Shown here: in pieces, positions 54,128-63,009 of the stretch
Layout: each line of letters opens with the position of its first letter
How positions within the stretch are numbered: position 1 is the stretch's first letter
Assembly (NCBI RefSeq): GCF_019139535.1
Contig: NZ_CP077073.1
Coordinates: 5,112,501 to 5,176,500 of the forward strand
Source of the DNA: Pseudomonas muyukensis
GTDB lineage: Bacteria > Pseudomonadota > Gammaproteobacteria > Pseudomonadales > Pseudomonadaceae
Direction of reading: 5' to 3'
Length of the DNA stretch: 64,000 nt
The notes under the pieces: model-generated
Seen by the model: the letters and a program-made list of their open reading frames with translations, nothing else
Told to the model about the DNA's origin: nothing
The model's database searches: none
Made by a program: the position numbers and the translations under genes

Positions 54128-55573
54128 ATGCAATGGGAAGTTGTGATCGGGCTGGAGATTCATACCCAGCTCGCCACCCAGTCGAAGATCTTCTCCGGCA
54201 GCGCCACCACCTTCGGCTCCGAGCCGAACACCCAGGCCAGCCTGGTCGACCTGGGGATGCCCGGCGTACTGCCGGTGCTCAACCAGGAAGCCGTGCGCAT
54301 GGCGTGCATGTTCGGCCTGGCGATCGATGCCGAGATCGGCCCGCGCAACGTGTTCGCGCGCAAGAACTACTTCTACCCCGACCTGCCCAAGGGCTACCAG
54401 ATCAGCCAGATGGACCTGCCGATCGTCGGCAAGGGCCACCTGGACATCGCCCTGGAAGACGGCACCATCAAGCGCATCGGCGTGACCCGCGCGCACCTTG
54501 AGGAAGACGCCGGCAAGAGCCTGCACGAAGACTTCAACGGCGCCAGCGGCATCGACCTGAACCGCGCTGGCACGCCGTTGCTGGAAATCGTCTCCGAGCC
54601 GGACATGCGCAGCGCCAAGGAAGCCGTGGCCTACGTCAAGGCGATCCACGCCCTGGTGCGCTACCTGGGCATCTGCGACGGCAACATGGCCGAAGGCTCG
54701 CTGCGTTGCGACTGCAACGTCTCGGTGCGCCCGAAGGGCCAGGCCGAGTTCGGCACCCGCTGCGAGATCAAGAACGTCAACTCGTTCCGCTTCGTCGAAA
54801 AGGCGATCAACTACGAGGTCCAGCGCCAGATCGAGCTGATCGAGGACGGCGGCAAGGTGACCCAGGAAACCCGCCTGTACGACCCGAACAAGGACGAGAC
54901 CCGCTCGATGCGCAGCAAGGAGGAAGCCAACGACTACCGTTACTTCCCCGACCCGGACCTGCTGCCGGTGGTCATCGAGCCGAGCTTCCTCGAGACCGTG
55001 CGCGCCGCCCTGCCGGAGTTGCCGACGCAGAAGGTCGAGCGCTTCCAGCAGCAGTACGCGCTGTCGGCCTATGACGCCAACGTGCTGGCATCCAGCCGCG
55101 AACAGGCAGACTACTTCGAGCACGTGGTAAAAATTGGCGGCGACGCCAAGCTCGCGGCCAACTGGGTCATGGTCGAGCTGGGCAGCCTGTTGAACAAGCT
55201 GGGCCTGGACATCGACCAGTCGCCGGTCAGCGCCGAGCACCTGGGCGGCATGCTGCTGCGCATCCGCGACAACACCATCAGCGGCAAGATCGCCAAGACC
55301 GTGTTCGAGGCCATGGCCGCCGGTGAGGGCGATGCCGATAGCGTCATCGCAAGCCGCGGCCTCAAGCAGGTCACCGACACCGGCGCGATCGACAAGATGC
55401 TCGACGAGATGCTCGCCGCCAACGCCGAACAGGTCGAACAATACCGCGCCGCCGACGAGGCCAAGCGCGGCAAGATGTTCGGCTTCTTCGTCGGCCAGGC
55501 GATGAAGGCCTCCAAGGGCAAGGCCAACCCGGGGCAAGTGAACCAATTGCTCAAGGCCAAGCTCGAAGGGTGA
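54128..55573 (+). CDS. gatB: Asp/Glu-tRNA amidotransferase subunit B
   Basis: The kinase/transamidation subunit of GatCAB. The 481-residue product starts [20 protein letters not shown] and contains [32 protein letters not shown] and the metal/ATP-binding cradle region. A C-terminal YqeY-like tail domain (about 335-481) binds tRNA. Last gene of the operon, with GAGGAG just before its ATG. A REP pair follows. Confidence 0.97.
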   Translation: MQWEVVIGLEIHTQLATQSKIFSGSATTFGSEPNTQASLVDLGMPGVLPVLNQEAVRMACMFGLAIDAEIGPRNVFARKNYFYPDLPKGYQISQMDLPIVGKGHLDIALEDGTIKRIGVTRAHLEEDAGKSLHEDFNGASGIDLNRAGTPLLEIVSEPDMRSAKEAVAYVKAIHALVRYLGICDGNMAEGSLRCDCNVSVRPKGQAEFGTRCEIKNVNSFRFVEKAINYEVQRQIELIEDGGKVTQETRLYDPNKDETRSMRSKEEANDYRYFPDPDLLPVVIEPSFLETVRAALPELPTQKVERFQQQYALSAYDANVLASSREQADYFEHVVKIGGDAKLAANWVMVELGSLLNKLGLDIDQSPVSAEHLGGMLLRIRDNTISGKIAKTVFEAMAAGEGDADSVIASRGLKQVTDTGAIDKMLDEMLAANAEQVEQYRAADEAKRGKMFGFFVGQAMKASKGKANPGQVNQLLKAKLEG

Positions 55574-55586
55574 TCTGAAAGCGCGG

Positions 55587-55675
55587 CGAGGGCTTCGCCC
55601 TCGATCGCGGATGAATCCGCTCCTACAGGTATATGTAGGAGCGGATTCATCCGCGATGGGCCGCACAGCGGCCCC
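55587..55675. repeat. REP-type inverted pair after gatB
   Basis: Facing arms atcgcggatgaatccgctcc and ggagcggattcatccgcgat around tacaggtatatgta, with an outer gggccgc/gcggccc hairpin. A distinct REP subclass from the others in this window. Confidence 0.88.
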
Positions 55676-55693
55676 ATTTGCGGAGCATCCAAA

Positions 55694-56068
55694 TTGCTGA
55701 AGCACCCCCTCGCCACCCTCAGCCTGTTTGCCCTGCTGGCCGGCTGCGCCAGCCAAGACATCGACCCACGCGGCTACGACGAAACCGGTACCGCCTCCTA
55801 TTACGGCGCCCGCCACCACGGCAAGCGCACCGCCAGCGGCGAGCCCTTCAACCAGCATGGCCTGAGCGCCGCCCACCGCAGCCTGCCCTTCGGCAGCCGG
55901 GTGCTGGTCACCAACCTCAGCAATCAGCGCAGCGTCGTGGTGCGCATCAACGACCGAGGCCCGCATACCCGTGGCCGCCTGATCGACCTGTCACGCGCCG
56001 CCGCAGAAAAAATCGGCATGCTGCGTAGCGGAACGGCGCGCGTGCGAGTACAAGGTCTGAGCGACTGA
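55694..56068 (+). CDS. Small RlpA-like double-psi beta-barrel lipoprotein
   Basis: A 124-residue lipoprotein with a signal ending LFALLAGC (lipobox cysteine near residue 18). A single double-psi beta-barrel domain of the RlpA type follows: GTASYYGARHHGKRTASGEP, AAHRSLPFGSRVLVTN and VVVRINDRGPHTRGRLIDLS, with Asp and His in the positions used by lytic-transglycosylase members. The SPOR domain of full-length RlpA is absent. The start is a TTG at 55694 with GGAG eight bases upstream. Probable envelope enzyme or wall-binding protein; activity is inference from the fold. Confidence 0.85.
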   Translation: MLKHPLATLSLFALLAGCASQDIDPRGYDETGTASYYGARHHGKRTASGEPFNQHGLSAAHRSLPFGSRVLVTNLSNQRSVVVRINDRGPHTRGRLIDLSRAAAEKIGMLRSGTARVRVQGLSD

Positions 56069-56087
56069 CCTGACTGGAGCCTTCGCC

Positions 56088-57173
56088 ATTTTCGACCTGG
56101 CCACCCTTCCCGCCTTCAGCCTGCTGCAACTGGGCCTGGGCCTGCTTTTGCTGATCATCGGCGCCGAGCTGCTGGTGCGCGCTGCACTGCGCCTGGCCGG
56201 GCGCCTGCACGTGCGTCCGCTGATCATCGGCCTGAGCCTGGTCGCCTTCGGCAGCACCGCGCCACAGCTGACGGTCAGCCTGCAGGCCGCCTACCAGGGC
56301 GCGCCGGACGTCGCCGTCGGCAGCGTGATCGGCAGCAACATCTTCAATGTGCTGGTGATCCTCGGCCTGGCCGCGCTGATCATTCCGCTACGCGTGTCGC
56401 GCCAGCTGGTGCGCCTGGACATCCCGCTGATGATCCTGGCCAGCGCGCTGGTCTACCTGCTCGCCCTCAACGGCCAACTGGGCCGCCTGGAGGGTGCTCT
56501 GCTGCTGCTTGGCTTGCTGGCCTACCTGGGCATGCTCTGGCACCAGTCGCGCCACTACGCCCGTACCTACCCCGCGCCCAGCGCCGCGCACACCGGCGCC
56601 GGGCGCTTCTGGAGCGGCGCGCTGCTGCTGATTGTGCTGGGCCTGGGCCTGCTGAGCCTGGCCGGGCACCTGCTGCTGGAGGCGGCCGTCGAGGTGGCCA
56701 CCGACCTGGGCTTGTCCGAGCGCATCATCGGCCTGACCGTGGTCGCGGTATGCACCTCGCTGCCGGAGCTCGCCGCCGCGCTGATCGCCGCCCTGCGGGG
56801 CGAGCGGGAGATTGCCGTGGGCACGGTGATCGGCAGCAACCTGTTCAACCTGCTCGCGGTCCTGGGCCTGACTGCGGTGGTCACCCCCGAGCCGCTGTCG
56901 ATTTCGCCCAATGCCCTGGATTTCGACCTGCCGGTGATGCTCGGCGTCGCCGCGCTGTGCCTGCCGGTGTTCTACTCCGGTTACCGGGTCACCCGCGCCG
57001 AAGGCCTGGTGTTTTTGTGCCTGTACCTGGCCTACGGCCTGCACGTGGTGACCTTCACCACCGGCATGCCGCTGGCTGGCCGCCTCGAGCGCTGGATGCT
57101 GTTCTACGTCCTGCCGGTGCTCGGAATCGTGTTGTTGTACACCACGGTCCGCGCCTGGCGCCGCCAACACTAA
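56088..57173 (+). CDS. Calcium/sodium antiporter family protein (CaCA), likely AUU start
   Basis: A 361-residue inner-membrane exchanger with ten or so spans and two inverted alpha-repeats: SLVAFGSTAPQLTVSLQAAY with GSNIFNVLVILGL, and VVAVCTSLPELAAALIAALR with GSNLFNLLAVLGL. The only standard start (TTG at 56148) falls inside the first span, so an ATT at 56088 is proposed; GGAG lies eight bases before it and yields (M)FDLATLPAFSLLQLGLGLLL. In the first repeat the usual ion-binding Glu (PE) is Gln (PQ). Transport of Ca2+ or another cation is inferred from the family only. It begins 19 bases after the RlpA-like gene. Confidence 0.85.
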   Translation: MFDLATLPAFSLLQLGLGLLLLIIGAELLVRAALRLAGRLHVRPLIIGLSLVAFGSTAPQLTVSLQAAYQGAPDVAVGSVIGSNIFNVLVILGLAALIIPLRVSRQLVRLDIPLMILASALVYLLALNGQLGRLEGALLLLGLLAYLGMLWHQSRHYARTYPAPSAAHTGAGRFWSGALLLIVLGLGLLSLAGHLLLEAAVEVATDLGLSERIIGLTVVAVCTSLPELAAALIAALRGEREIAVGTVIGSNLFNLLAVLGLTAVVTPEPLSISPNALDFDLPVMLGVAALCLPVFYSGYRVTRAEGLVFLCLYLAYGLHVVTFTTGMPLAGRLERWMLFYVLPVLGIVLLYTTVRAWRRQH

Positions 57174-57183
57174 GGAAAACAAC

Positions 57184-57570
57184 ATGGCAGATTCAAAATC
57201 CACCGGCGAGCGCATTCGCCGCCAGGTCATGGGCGATGCCTTCGTCGACCGCGCCCTGGGCAACGCGAGCGAATTCACCCAGCCGCTTCAGGACTTCGTC
57301 AACGAGCACGCCTGGGGCAGCGTCTGGGGCCGCGATGGCCTGCCGCTGAAAACCCGCAGCCTGATCACCCTGGCCACGCTGACCGCGCTCAAGTGCCCAC
57401 AGGAGCTCAAGGGGCATGTGCGTGGGGCCTTGAACAATGGCTGCACCGTTGAGGAAATCCGCGAGGCATTGCTGCATTGCGCGGTGTATGCCGGGGTGCC
57501 GGCGGCGGTCGATGCGTTTCGGGCGGCGCAGGAAGTGATTGATAGTTATCAGGCAGGTTCAAGCGATTAA
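57184..57570 (+). CDS. Carboxymuconolactone decarboxylase family protein
   Basis: A 128-residue all-helical protein with the CMD/AhpD family core: RSLITLATLTALKCPQELKG followed by HVRGALNNGCTVEEIREALL and HCAVYAGVPAAVDAFRAAQE. The length and motifs match gamma-carboxymuconolactone decarboxylase, but the family also includes peroxidase-like and unassigned members. No other protocatechuate genes are nearby, so a true beta-ketoadipate role is uncertain. It starts ten bases after the exchanger gene. Confidence 0.85.
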   Translation: MADSKSTGERIRRQVMGDAFVDRALGNASEFTQPLQDFVNEHAWGSVWGRDGLPLKTRSLITLATLTALKCPQELKGHVRGALNNGCTVEEIREALLHCAVYAGVPAAVDAFRAAQEVIDSYQAGSSD

Positions 57571-57780
57571 GCGTTCGCACCCTGGCCTCGTGACTGTTAC
57601 CTATGTGAGTGAACGCCTGTGTAACCCATGTAGGTGGTCCGTGCAGCTTGGCGATCAAGAGATTGACCAACCTGTCCACTAGTGCGCTTAGTGCGCTGCA
57701 CGAAAAGCCTTGATACGCGTTCATGCTGCGTTGAAAACAGCCTCGCCTGACCTTCGTCTCAAGACTTTTCATATAGAGCC
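57571..57780. other. Gene-free stretch before the second repeat island
   Basis: No convincing gene, promoter or hairpin is seen in these 210 bases after the CMD-like gene. A minus-strand open frame here has no recognisable similarity and runs into the repeat. Together with 57781-58626 this makes a 1-kb gene-free region. Confidence 0.5.
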
Positions 57781-58083
57781 TAGCGACAGCTGCGTCAGCC
57801 CAGGCGACGCCGGTAACTTCGCGACTTCAGGAGGCCGAACGCAGGCCTTGCGTAGGGAGGTGACGGGCATGGATGCCCGTCAAGCGCTGGGGCCCAGGAT
57901 GGGCCCTACAGCGCGGTCCTCCCGGGAGCAAGGCCGGGGTGAGGGAACCCCGGAGCGAAGCGTAGGGGCCGGATGAATGGAGCGCAGCGTTTTTTGGTTA
58001 CTTTTTGTCGCGTTTGACAAAAAGTGACTCGCCGTAAGGGCGAAAGGGTGACTAAGCGTCGATATAGCCAATGAATGCGCTTA
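57781..58083 (-). repeat. 300-bp structured intergenic element, copy 3 (subtype II)
   Basis: Read on the minus strand it begins at a gcgcattcattggctatatc head (one base altered in the usual tatgcgc). It has a stem with actttttgtc/gacaaaaagt (57998-58028), the gggccc hairpin and the tgacgggcat/atgcccgtca stem (57861-57882). It ends in a tail like that of copy 2. The reading frame that is open in other copies is shifted here, which argues against a protein product. Confidence 0.85.
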
Positions 58084-58107
58084 CACCTGTAAACACCCAC
58101 ACCGACC

Positions 58108-58143
58108 GACTTTGACTTTGACTTTGACTTTGACTTTGACTTT
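58108..58143. repeat. Hexanucleotide microsatellite (TTTGAC)n between two repeat heads
   Basis: About five and a half units of tttgac lie between the facing heads of copies 3 and 4. It occupies the same position relative to the heads as the GGGTTC and CAA tracts of the first island. Confidence 0.93.
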
Positions 58144-58165
58144 CAGAGCGTGGGTTTTGAAAGTT

Positions 58166-58473
58166 ATATGCGCATTCATTGGCTATGTCGACGCTTAGTC
58201 ACCTTTTCGCCTTTACGGCGACCTACTTTTGCACGCGGGCAAAAGTAGGCAAAAACCGCTCGCTCCATTCATCCGGCCCCTACGCTTCGCTCCGGGGTCC
58301 CCTCGCTCCGTTCTTGCTCCCGTGGGTACCGCGCTGTACGCCCCATCCTGGGGCGCAGCGCTCGACGGCCATCCATGGCCGTCGCCCCACTACGCAAGAA
58401 CTCCGCTCGGCCTCCTGAAGTCGCAATTGGCGGCGCCTGAACTATCGCGCACTTAGAAGCAAGATCAAGATCA
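58166..58473 (+). repeat. 300-bp structured intergenic element, copy 4 (subtype I)
   Basis: Nearly identical to copy 1 over its length, with the same cctacttttgc/gcaaaagtagg stem (58222-58249). Its middle hairpin has changed on both sides: cgccccatcctggggcg (58339-58355) replaces gggcccatcctgggccc, keeping all six pairs. The tail ends in cgcgcacttagaagcaagat with a short atcaag duplication. Confidence 0.85.
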
Positions 58474-58581
58474 AGAGATACGGAGTTAGTGGTTGGACAG
58501 TTGGCAATGTGTTGACTGCCTGGGAGGGCAACCGAGAGATTGAAACAGGCTTGAATAACAATAAGACGCCATCCAGCCAAC

Positions 58582-58615
58582 TCGGTTTCAGGATACCGTA
58601 ATATCCCGAAACCGA
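58582..58615 (-). terminator. Hairpin beyond the amino-acid permease gene
   Basis: Arms tcggtttcaggata and tatcccgaaaccga pair with one wobble around ccgtaa, twelve bases past the permease stop codon. No T-run follows on either strand, so its role as a terminator is uncertain. Confidence 0.5.
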
Positions 58616-58626
58616 ACTGGATCAAA

Positions 58627-59982
58627 TCAGGCCCGCCGCGCCTTCTTCATTCGAAACGCCACCCACAACACAGCAATCCACGCCGGAATCAACATCACCG
58701 AAATACGAATCGGCGGGGTGAGATACATCACCACCAGGATCAGCACAATGAACGCCAGGCACAGGTAGTTGCTCAGCGGGTGCCACAGGCTCTGGTAGAA
58801 CGGCGTGATCCCCGCCGCCAACTTGGCCTTGCGGAACTTGAGATGGGTGATGCTGATGCTCGCCCAGTTGATCACCAGCGCCGACACCGCCAGCGCCATC
58901 AGCAGGCCAAACGCCTCACCCGGCATCAGGTAGTTGATCAGCACGCACAGGCCCGTGGCGAACGCCGACACCCCAAGCGCAGTCAGCGGTACGCCGCGAC
59001 GGCTGACCTTGAGCAACTGGCGCGGCGCGTCGCCCTGGGTAGCCAGGCCGAACAGCATGCGGCTGTTGGCATACACACAGCTGTTGTACACCGACAACGC
59101 CGCAGTCAGCACCACGATATTGAGGATGGTCGCCACCAGGTCGCTATCGAGGTTGTGGAAAATCATCACGAACGGACTACCGCCCTGCACCACCTTCTGC
59201 CAGGGGTACAGCGACAACAGCACCGCCAGCGCACCGATGTAGAAGATCAGGATGCGGTAGACCACCTGGTTGGTGGCCTTGGGAATGCTCTCGCGCGGGT
59301 TGGCCGCTTCGGCGGCGGTGATGCCCACCAGCTCCAGGCCGCCGAACGAGAACATGATCACCGCCAGCGCCATGACCAGCCCGACCACGCCATTGGGGAA
59401 GAAACCGCCGTACTGCCAGAGGTTGGCAACGCTGGCATCCGGCCCGCCATCACCGCTGGCGAGCAGCCACGCGCCGAAGGCGATCATGCTGACGATCGCC
59501 ACCACCTTGACCAGGGCGAACCAGAATTCCATTTCCCCGTAGACCTTCACCTGGGTCAGGTTGATGACGTTGATCACCACGAAGAAGATCGCCGCCGTGG
59601 CCCAGGTGGGGAAGTCCGGCCACCAGTACTGCACGTAGATGCCCACCGCGGTGAGCTCGGCCATGCCGACCAGCACGTACACCACCCAGTAGTTCCAGCC
59701 CGAGACGAACCCGGCGAACTCGCTCCAGTACTGGTGGGCGAAGTGGCTGAAGCTGCCGGCGACCGGCTCCTCGACCACCATCTCGCCCAGCTGGCGCATG
59801 ATCAGGAAGGCCATCAGGCCGGCGATGGCGTAGCCCAGCAGCACCGAGGGGCCGGCCAGCTGGATGGTCTGGGCGATGCCCAGGAACAGCCCGGTGCCGA
59901 TGGCACCGCCCAGCGCGATCAGCTGGATATGGCGATTCTTCAGCCCGCGCTGCAAGCGCTCGGGCGTGCTCTGGTCTTGCAT
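58627..59982 (-). CDS. Amino acid permease, APC superfamily (AroP/ProY-like)
   Basis: A 451-residue inner-membrane transporter with twelve spans. The first-span motif HIQLIALGGAIGTGLFLGIA and EEPVAGSFSHFAHQYW, plus TQVKVYGEMEFWFALVKVVA, are typical of the AAT family (AroP, ProY, GabP, CycA). Which amino acid is carried cannot be determined. The ATG at 59982 follows AAAGGA. It lies 49 bases downstream of the AEC transporter gene on the same strand, so the two may be expressed together. Confidence 0.88.
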   Translation of the reverse strand: MQDQSTPERLQRGLKNRHIQLIALGGAIGTGLFLGIAQTIQLAGPSVLLGYAIAGLMAFLIMRQLGEMVVEEPVAGSFSHFAHQYWSEFAGFVSGWNYWVVYVLVGMAELTAVGIYVQYWWPDFPTWATAAIFFVVINVINLTQVKVYGEMEFWFALVKVVAIVSMIAFGAWLLASGDGGPDASVANLWQYGGFFPNGVVGLVMALAVIMFSFGGLELVGITAAEAANPRESIPKATNQVVYRILIFYIGALAVLLSLYPWQKVVQGGSPFVMIFHNLDSDLVATILNIVVLTAALSVYNSCVYANSRMLFGLATQGDAPRQLLKVSRRGVPLTALGVSAFATGLCVLINYLMPGEAFGLLMALAVSALVINWASISITHLKFRKAKLAAGITPFYQSLWHPLSNYLCLAFIVLILVVMYLTPPIRISVMLIPAWIAVLWVAFRMKKARRA

Positions 59983-60031
59983 GAAGTGTCCTTTAGGTGA
60001 GGCAGTATTGTTGGTTTTGCTTGCAACTGGG

Positions 60032-60973
60032 CTAGATCCATCCACCCCATTGCAAGAAGAAGATCCCGATATTGGTGGTGACCGCCGCCATCAGTGTAGT
60101 GAGCACGATGATCGACGCCGCCAATTCGTGGTTGCCGTTGGCCTCACGTGCCATCACGTAGCTGGCCGCGGCGGTCGGGCTGCCGATGTACAGGAACAGG
60201 ATGCCCAGCTCGGCGCCGCGAAAACCGCACAACCACGCGCCCAGGGTGCCCAGTACCGGCAGCCAGACCATCTTCACCAGGCTGACATCCAGCGCCAGCC
60301 GGCCGCTGTCGCGCAGCGCGGCCAGCGACAGGGTGCCGCCGATGCAGATCAGCGCCAGCGGCAGGGTCATCTGCGCCAGATAGTCGCCGCTGGTCAGCAG
60401 CCAGTTGGGCAGCGGCACCTGGCCGTAGGCCATGGGCGTGGCCAGCAGCACGCTGATGATCAACGGGTTGCTGAGGATGTTCTTGCCGATGCTCCAGGGG
60501 TCGGACTTCAGGTCCGGGCTGTACACCGCCAGCACCACCGCCGACAGCGAGTTGTACAGCAGGATCACCAGGCCCGCGAGCACGGCGCCAAGGGAGATAC
60601 CGTAGTCGCCATACAGGCTGGCCGCCAGGGCCAGGCCGATAACGCCGTTGTTGCCGCGAAACGCGCCCTGGGTATAGATGCCGCGGTCAGCCCGCGGACA
60701 GCGCCAGATGGCCAGCCCCCAGGCCAGCGCGAAGCCCGCCAGGGTGGCGATGACGAAGTAGAGGATCACCCCGGGTTGCACCGCCGCCGCCAGGTCGGCG
60801 TGGTAGATGCCGAGGAACAACAGCGCCGGCATGCACACGTTGAACACCAGCTTGGAGGCGACCCGGTTGAAATTGTCGTCGATCAAGCCAACGCGCTTGA
60901 GCAACACGCCCATGAACAGCATGGCGAACACAGGGGCCGTGATGTTCAGTGTCTGGATAAGAAGGGCGAGCAT
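60032..60973 (-). CDS. AEC-family transporter (auxin efflux carrier-like)
   Basis: A 313-residue inner-membrane protein with about ten spans in the two-bundle pattern of the AEC family. Conserved pieces include FNVCMPALLFLGIYHADLAA, AFRGNNGVIGLALAASLYGD and a C-terminal YIGSPTAAASYVMAREANGN. Bacterial members carry malate, malonate or other organic acids; the substrate here is unknown. The ATG at 60973 is the family start; the longer frame upstream is not conserved. Divergent from the LexA-controlled pair. Confidence 0.87.
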   Translation of the reverse strand: MLALLIQTLNITAPVFAMLFMGVLLKRVGLIDDNFNRVASKLVFNVCMPALLFLGIYHADLAAAVQPGVILYFVIATLAGFALAWGLAIWRCPRADRGIYTQGAFRGNNGVIGLALAASLYGDYGISLGAVLAGLVILLYNSLSAVVLAVYSPDLKSDPWSIGKNILSNPLIISVLLATPMAYGQVPLPNWLLTSGDYLAQMTLPLALICIGGTLSLAALRDSGRLALDVSLVKMVWLPVLGTLGAWLCGFRGAELGILFLYIGSPTAAASYVMAREANGNHELAASIIVLTTLMAAVTTNIGIFFLQWGGWI

Positions 60974-61072
60974 GCAGCGCGATCCTGAGGCTGGGTGTCG
61001 AGGGGGGCAATCATACGCCAGTGCCGGGGGCTTGCGCCCGCCGTAGCTGCCAGTTGCCCGCACAAACAGACC

Positions 61073-61124
61073 TTGACGTAGGAAATTTCCTGAATATGAT
61101 AGCGATTACTGTATATGCATACAG
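61073..61124 (+). promoter_or_regulatory. Sigma-70 promoter with LexA (SOS) box
   Basis: TTGACG (61073-61078) and TATGAT (61095-61100) are separated by 16 bases. Immediately downstream, ctgtatatgcatacag (61109-61124) is a perfect CTG-N10-CAG palindrome of the LexA-box type. It covers the expected transcription start, so LexA binding should silence the phospholipase-like gene until DNA damage. Confidence 0.88.
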
Positions 61125-61163
61125 TATAAAAATGGATTATCCCGACATTGCAAGGAGCAAATC

Positions 61164-62798
61164 ATGTCAGGAACACACACTGCGCCTGCGGCCGCCAAAG
61201 CCCAGGCCACCCTGGTGGTCGCCGACCTCGACCAGCTGTTCGACCCGCAAGGCGTCGCCCTCCCCGGCCCGGACAGCCACCTGGTGCTGGTCATGCACGG
61301 CCACCACACCCTCAAGTACCACCGCTTCGGCGTGCCGCCGAGCAGCGCCACGGCCGAGCAACGGGGCCCTGAGCTGTACTTCGAAGGCGCCGAGCACACC
61401 GCTATCGGCGACAACACCCTGCTGCGCTTCGAGCCCGGCCAAGCGGGCATCCTCGCCCACCAAGCGCCGCTGCCGCTCCCCAATGGCTTGAGCCTGACCT
61501 ACGGCCAGGTGATCGCCCTGGGTGGCGACTTCTTCGGCCTGCCCGAGCGCCCCATCGCCGATGGCAGCACCGACGCCGAACGCCTCGAGCGCTTCACCCA
61601 GGCGTTCGATTCCCTGGCCCGTCTGCCGGCGGCCAAGGCCGAAGCCGAGCAGATCCTTGCGGTCATGCAGGAAGAAATCCGCGCCGCCAACCAGGCCATC
61701 AAGGACGGGCGCCAGCCCCACGAAGCCTACGATGCGCTGGGCGACAGCCTGTCGGCGCGCTGGAACCGCATCACCGGCGGCGGCAGTTTTGCCTCCGACC
61801 TGTTCCCCCTGGGGCGTTACCTGAAGCTGGCCGCCAGCAACTGGGACCACTTCGGCCCCTGGGCGTTGCTGGCCTACCAGGCAGGTCACGCCGTCGCCCT
61901 GCAGCAAGCCGTGAAGGCCCGCGCCAGTGGCAACGAGCGCGACCTGCAACTGGCCTATGCGATGAACGCCTTCGCCGACCACTTCCTGACCGACCTGTTC
62001 TCCGCCGGCCACCTGCGGGTGCCGCGCAAGGCCCTGGCCGACACCGTCACCCCCAGCGATGTCGGTTCGCTGATCTCGCGCTTCATGCACGACGAGGACA
62101 GCAAGTACGGCCTGGCGGTGCGCAACGCCGAGGGCGAGCAATGGCGCGCCTACGGCGACAAGCGCTACTTCGACACGGTGGATGTGGCCAACCGCCGCCA
62201 GGTGGGCCGCGCCGTGCAGCGCTCGGCCGATGAGGTGTTCCAGGCCTTTGTCGATGGCCGCGTGCCACTGGCCAAGGACTATGGCGCCCTGCGCCTGGCC
62301 CCGGACCTGCGCGCCGCCGAACAGGACCTGGTGCCGGGCAACTTCGCCCCGCTGTACTTCCTGGACGGCAAGGCCGTGCTGCGACGCAAGGATGTCAACG
62401 ACCTCAACGACCGCAAGCGCATTGCCGACTGGTGGGGATGGAGCACCTACCTGCTGCTCAAGGACTACAAGCCGAACACGCCCGCCGGCTTCATCGCCCC
62501 ACCTGCCGGGGCGCCGGTCATCACCGGCTGGCAGCGCCGCGAGCCGGATGGCCTGAACTGGCAAGCGGGCAATGCGGTGCGTTATGCCTACAGCATCACC
62601 GATGTGCTCAACGAGTCGTACATTGGCCCCTGGAGCGCCTATGCCGAACTGACCGATCAGTTCCATCCCAGCGTGCAGGTGCCGGTGGATGGCAAGCAGC
62701 GCGGGCGCAACCTGTTCCGTCAGTTCCGTGGCGGCTCGCCGGAACTGATCGCCAGCCTGGATGGCGTGGCAACCACTTACATCGATCGCAACGCGTGA
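61164..62798 (+). CDS. Zinc phospholipase C / P1-nuclease-like protein under SOS control
   Basis: A 544-residue protein without an obvious signal peptide. An N-terminal region (about 1-125) of unknown fold includes LSLTYGQVIALGGDFFGLPE. A helical domain (about 195-320) carries WDHF (His 229), AGHA (His 242) and HFLTDLFSAGH, giving His 273, Asp 277 and His 283. That H-x3-D-x5-H spacing is the zinc-ligand pattern of Bacillus-type phospholipase C and S1/P1 nucleases, and a further H309-D-E-D cluster follows. AAGGAG precedes the ATG. The SOS-box promoter suggests a role in DNA damage, lysis or toxin release; substrate and location are unknown. Confidence 0.75.
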   Translation: MSGTHTAPAAAKAQATLVVADLDQLFDPQGVALPGPDSHLVLVMHGHHTLKYHRFGVPPSSATAEQRGPELYFEGAEHTAIGDNTLLRFEPGQAGILAHQAPLPLPNGLSLTYGQVIALGGDFFGLPERPIADGSTDAERLERFTQAFDSLARLPAAKAEAEQILAVMQEEIRAANQAIKDGRQPHEAYDALGDSLSARWNRITGGGSFASDLFPLGRYLKLAASNWDHFGPWALLAYQAGHAVALQQAVKARASGNERDLQLAYAMNAFADHFLTDLFSAGHLRVPRKALADTVTPSDVGSLISRFMHDEDSKYGLAVRNAEGEQWRAYGDKRYFDTVDVANRRQVGRAVQRSADEVFQAFVDGRVPLAKDYGALRLAPDLRAAEQDLVPGNFAPLYFLDGKAVLRRKDVNDLNDRKRIADWWGWSTYLLLKDYKPNTPAGFIAPPAGAPVITGWQRREPDGLNWQAGNAVRYAYSITDVLNESYIGPWSAYAELTDQFHPSVQVPVDGKQRGRNLFRQFRGGSPELIASLDGVATTYIDRNA

Positions 62799-62812
62799 CA
62801 GGGAGGTCACTC

Positions 62813-63001
62813 ATGACAATCAAGATCAAGCTGGAACTGGCGTCGGGCCAGTCGATGGCAGGGATGCCGCTGGAGTTGCTGCGTGATGGCAAGGTGATCG
62901 GCCGGGCCAAGGTGCCGGCAGGTGGGCTGGTGGCGTTCGAGGCGCCAGCAGGTGCGGGGCAACTGGCGGTGCGGGTGGACCGCTCGGGGGTGCAAGCCTG
63001 A
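62813..63001 (+). CDS. 62-residue partner of the SOS-controlled protein, unknown function
   Basis: A small protein starting MTIKIKLELASGQSMAGMPL with AGGGAGG just before its ATG, 14 bases after the phospholipase-like gene. The alternating polar/hydrophobic pattern (MPLELLRDGKVIGRAKVPAG and FEAPAGAGQLAVRVD) suggests a compact all-beta fold, like small carboxypeptidase-regulatory or Ig-like domains. No known motif is seen. The tight spacing means it shares the LexA-controlled transcript. It could be an inhibitor, chaperone or structural partner of the larger protein. Confidence 0.7.
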   Translation: MTIKIKLELASGQSMAGMPLELLRDGKVIGRAKVPAGGLVAFEAPAGAGQLAVRVDRSGVQA

Positions 63002-63009
63002 TAGCTGGC

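Noticed and set aside
57407..57772. 121-codon minus-strand frame after the CMD gene
   Set aside because: Overlaps the end of a well-supported gene in antisense, no recognisable motif or ribosome-binding site.
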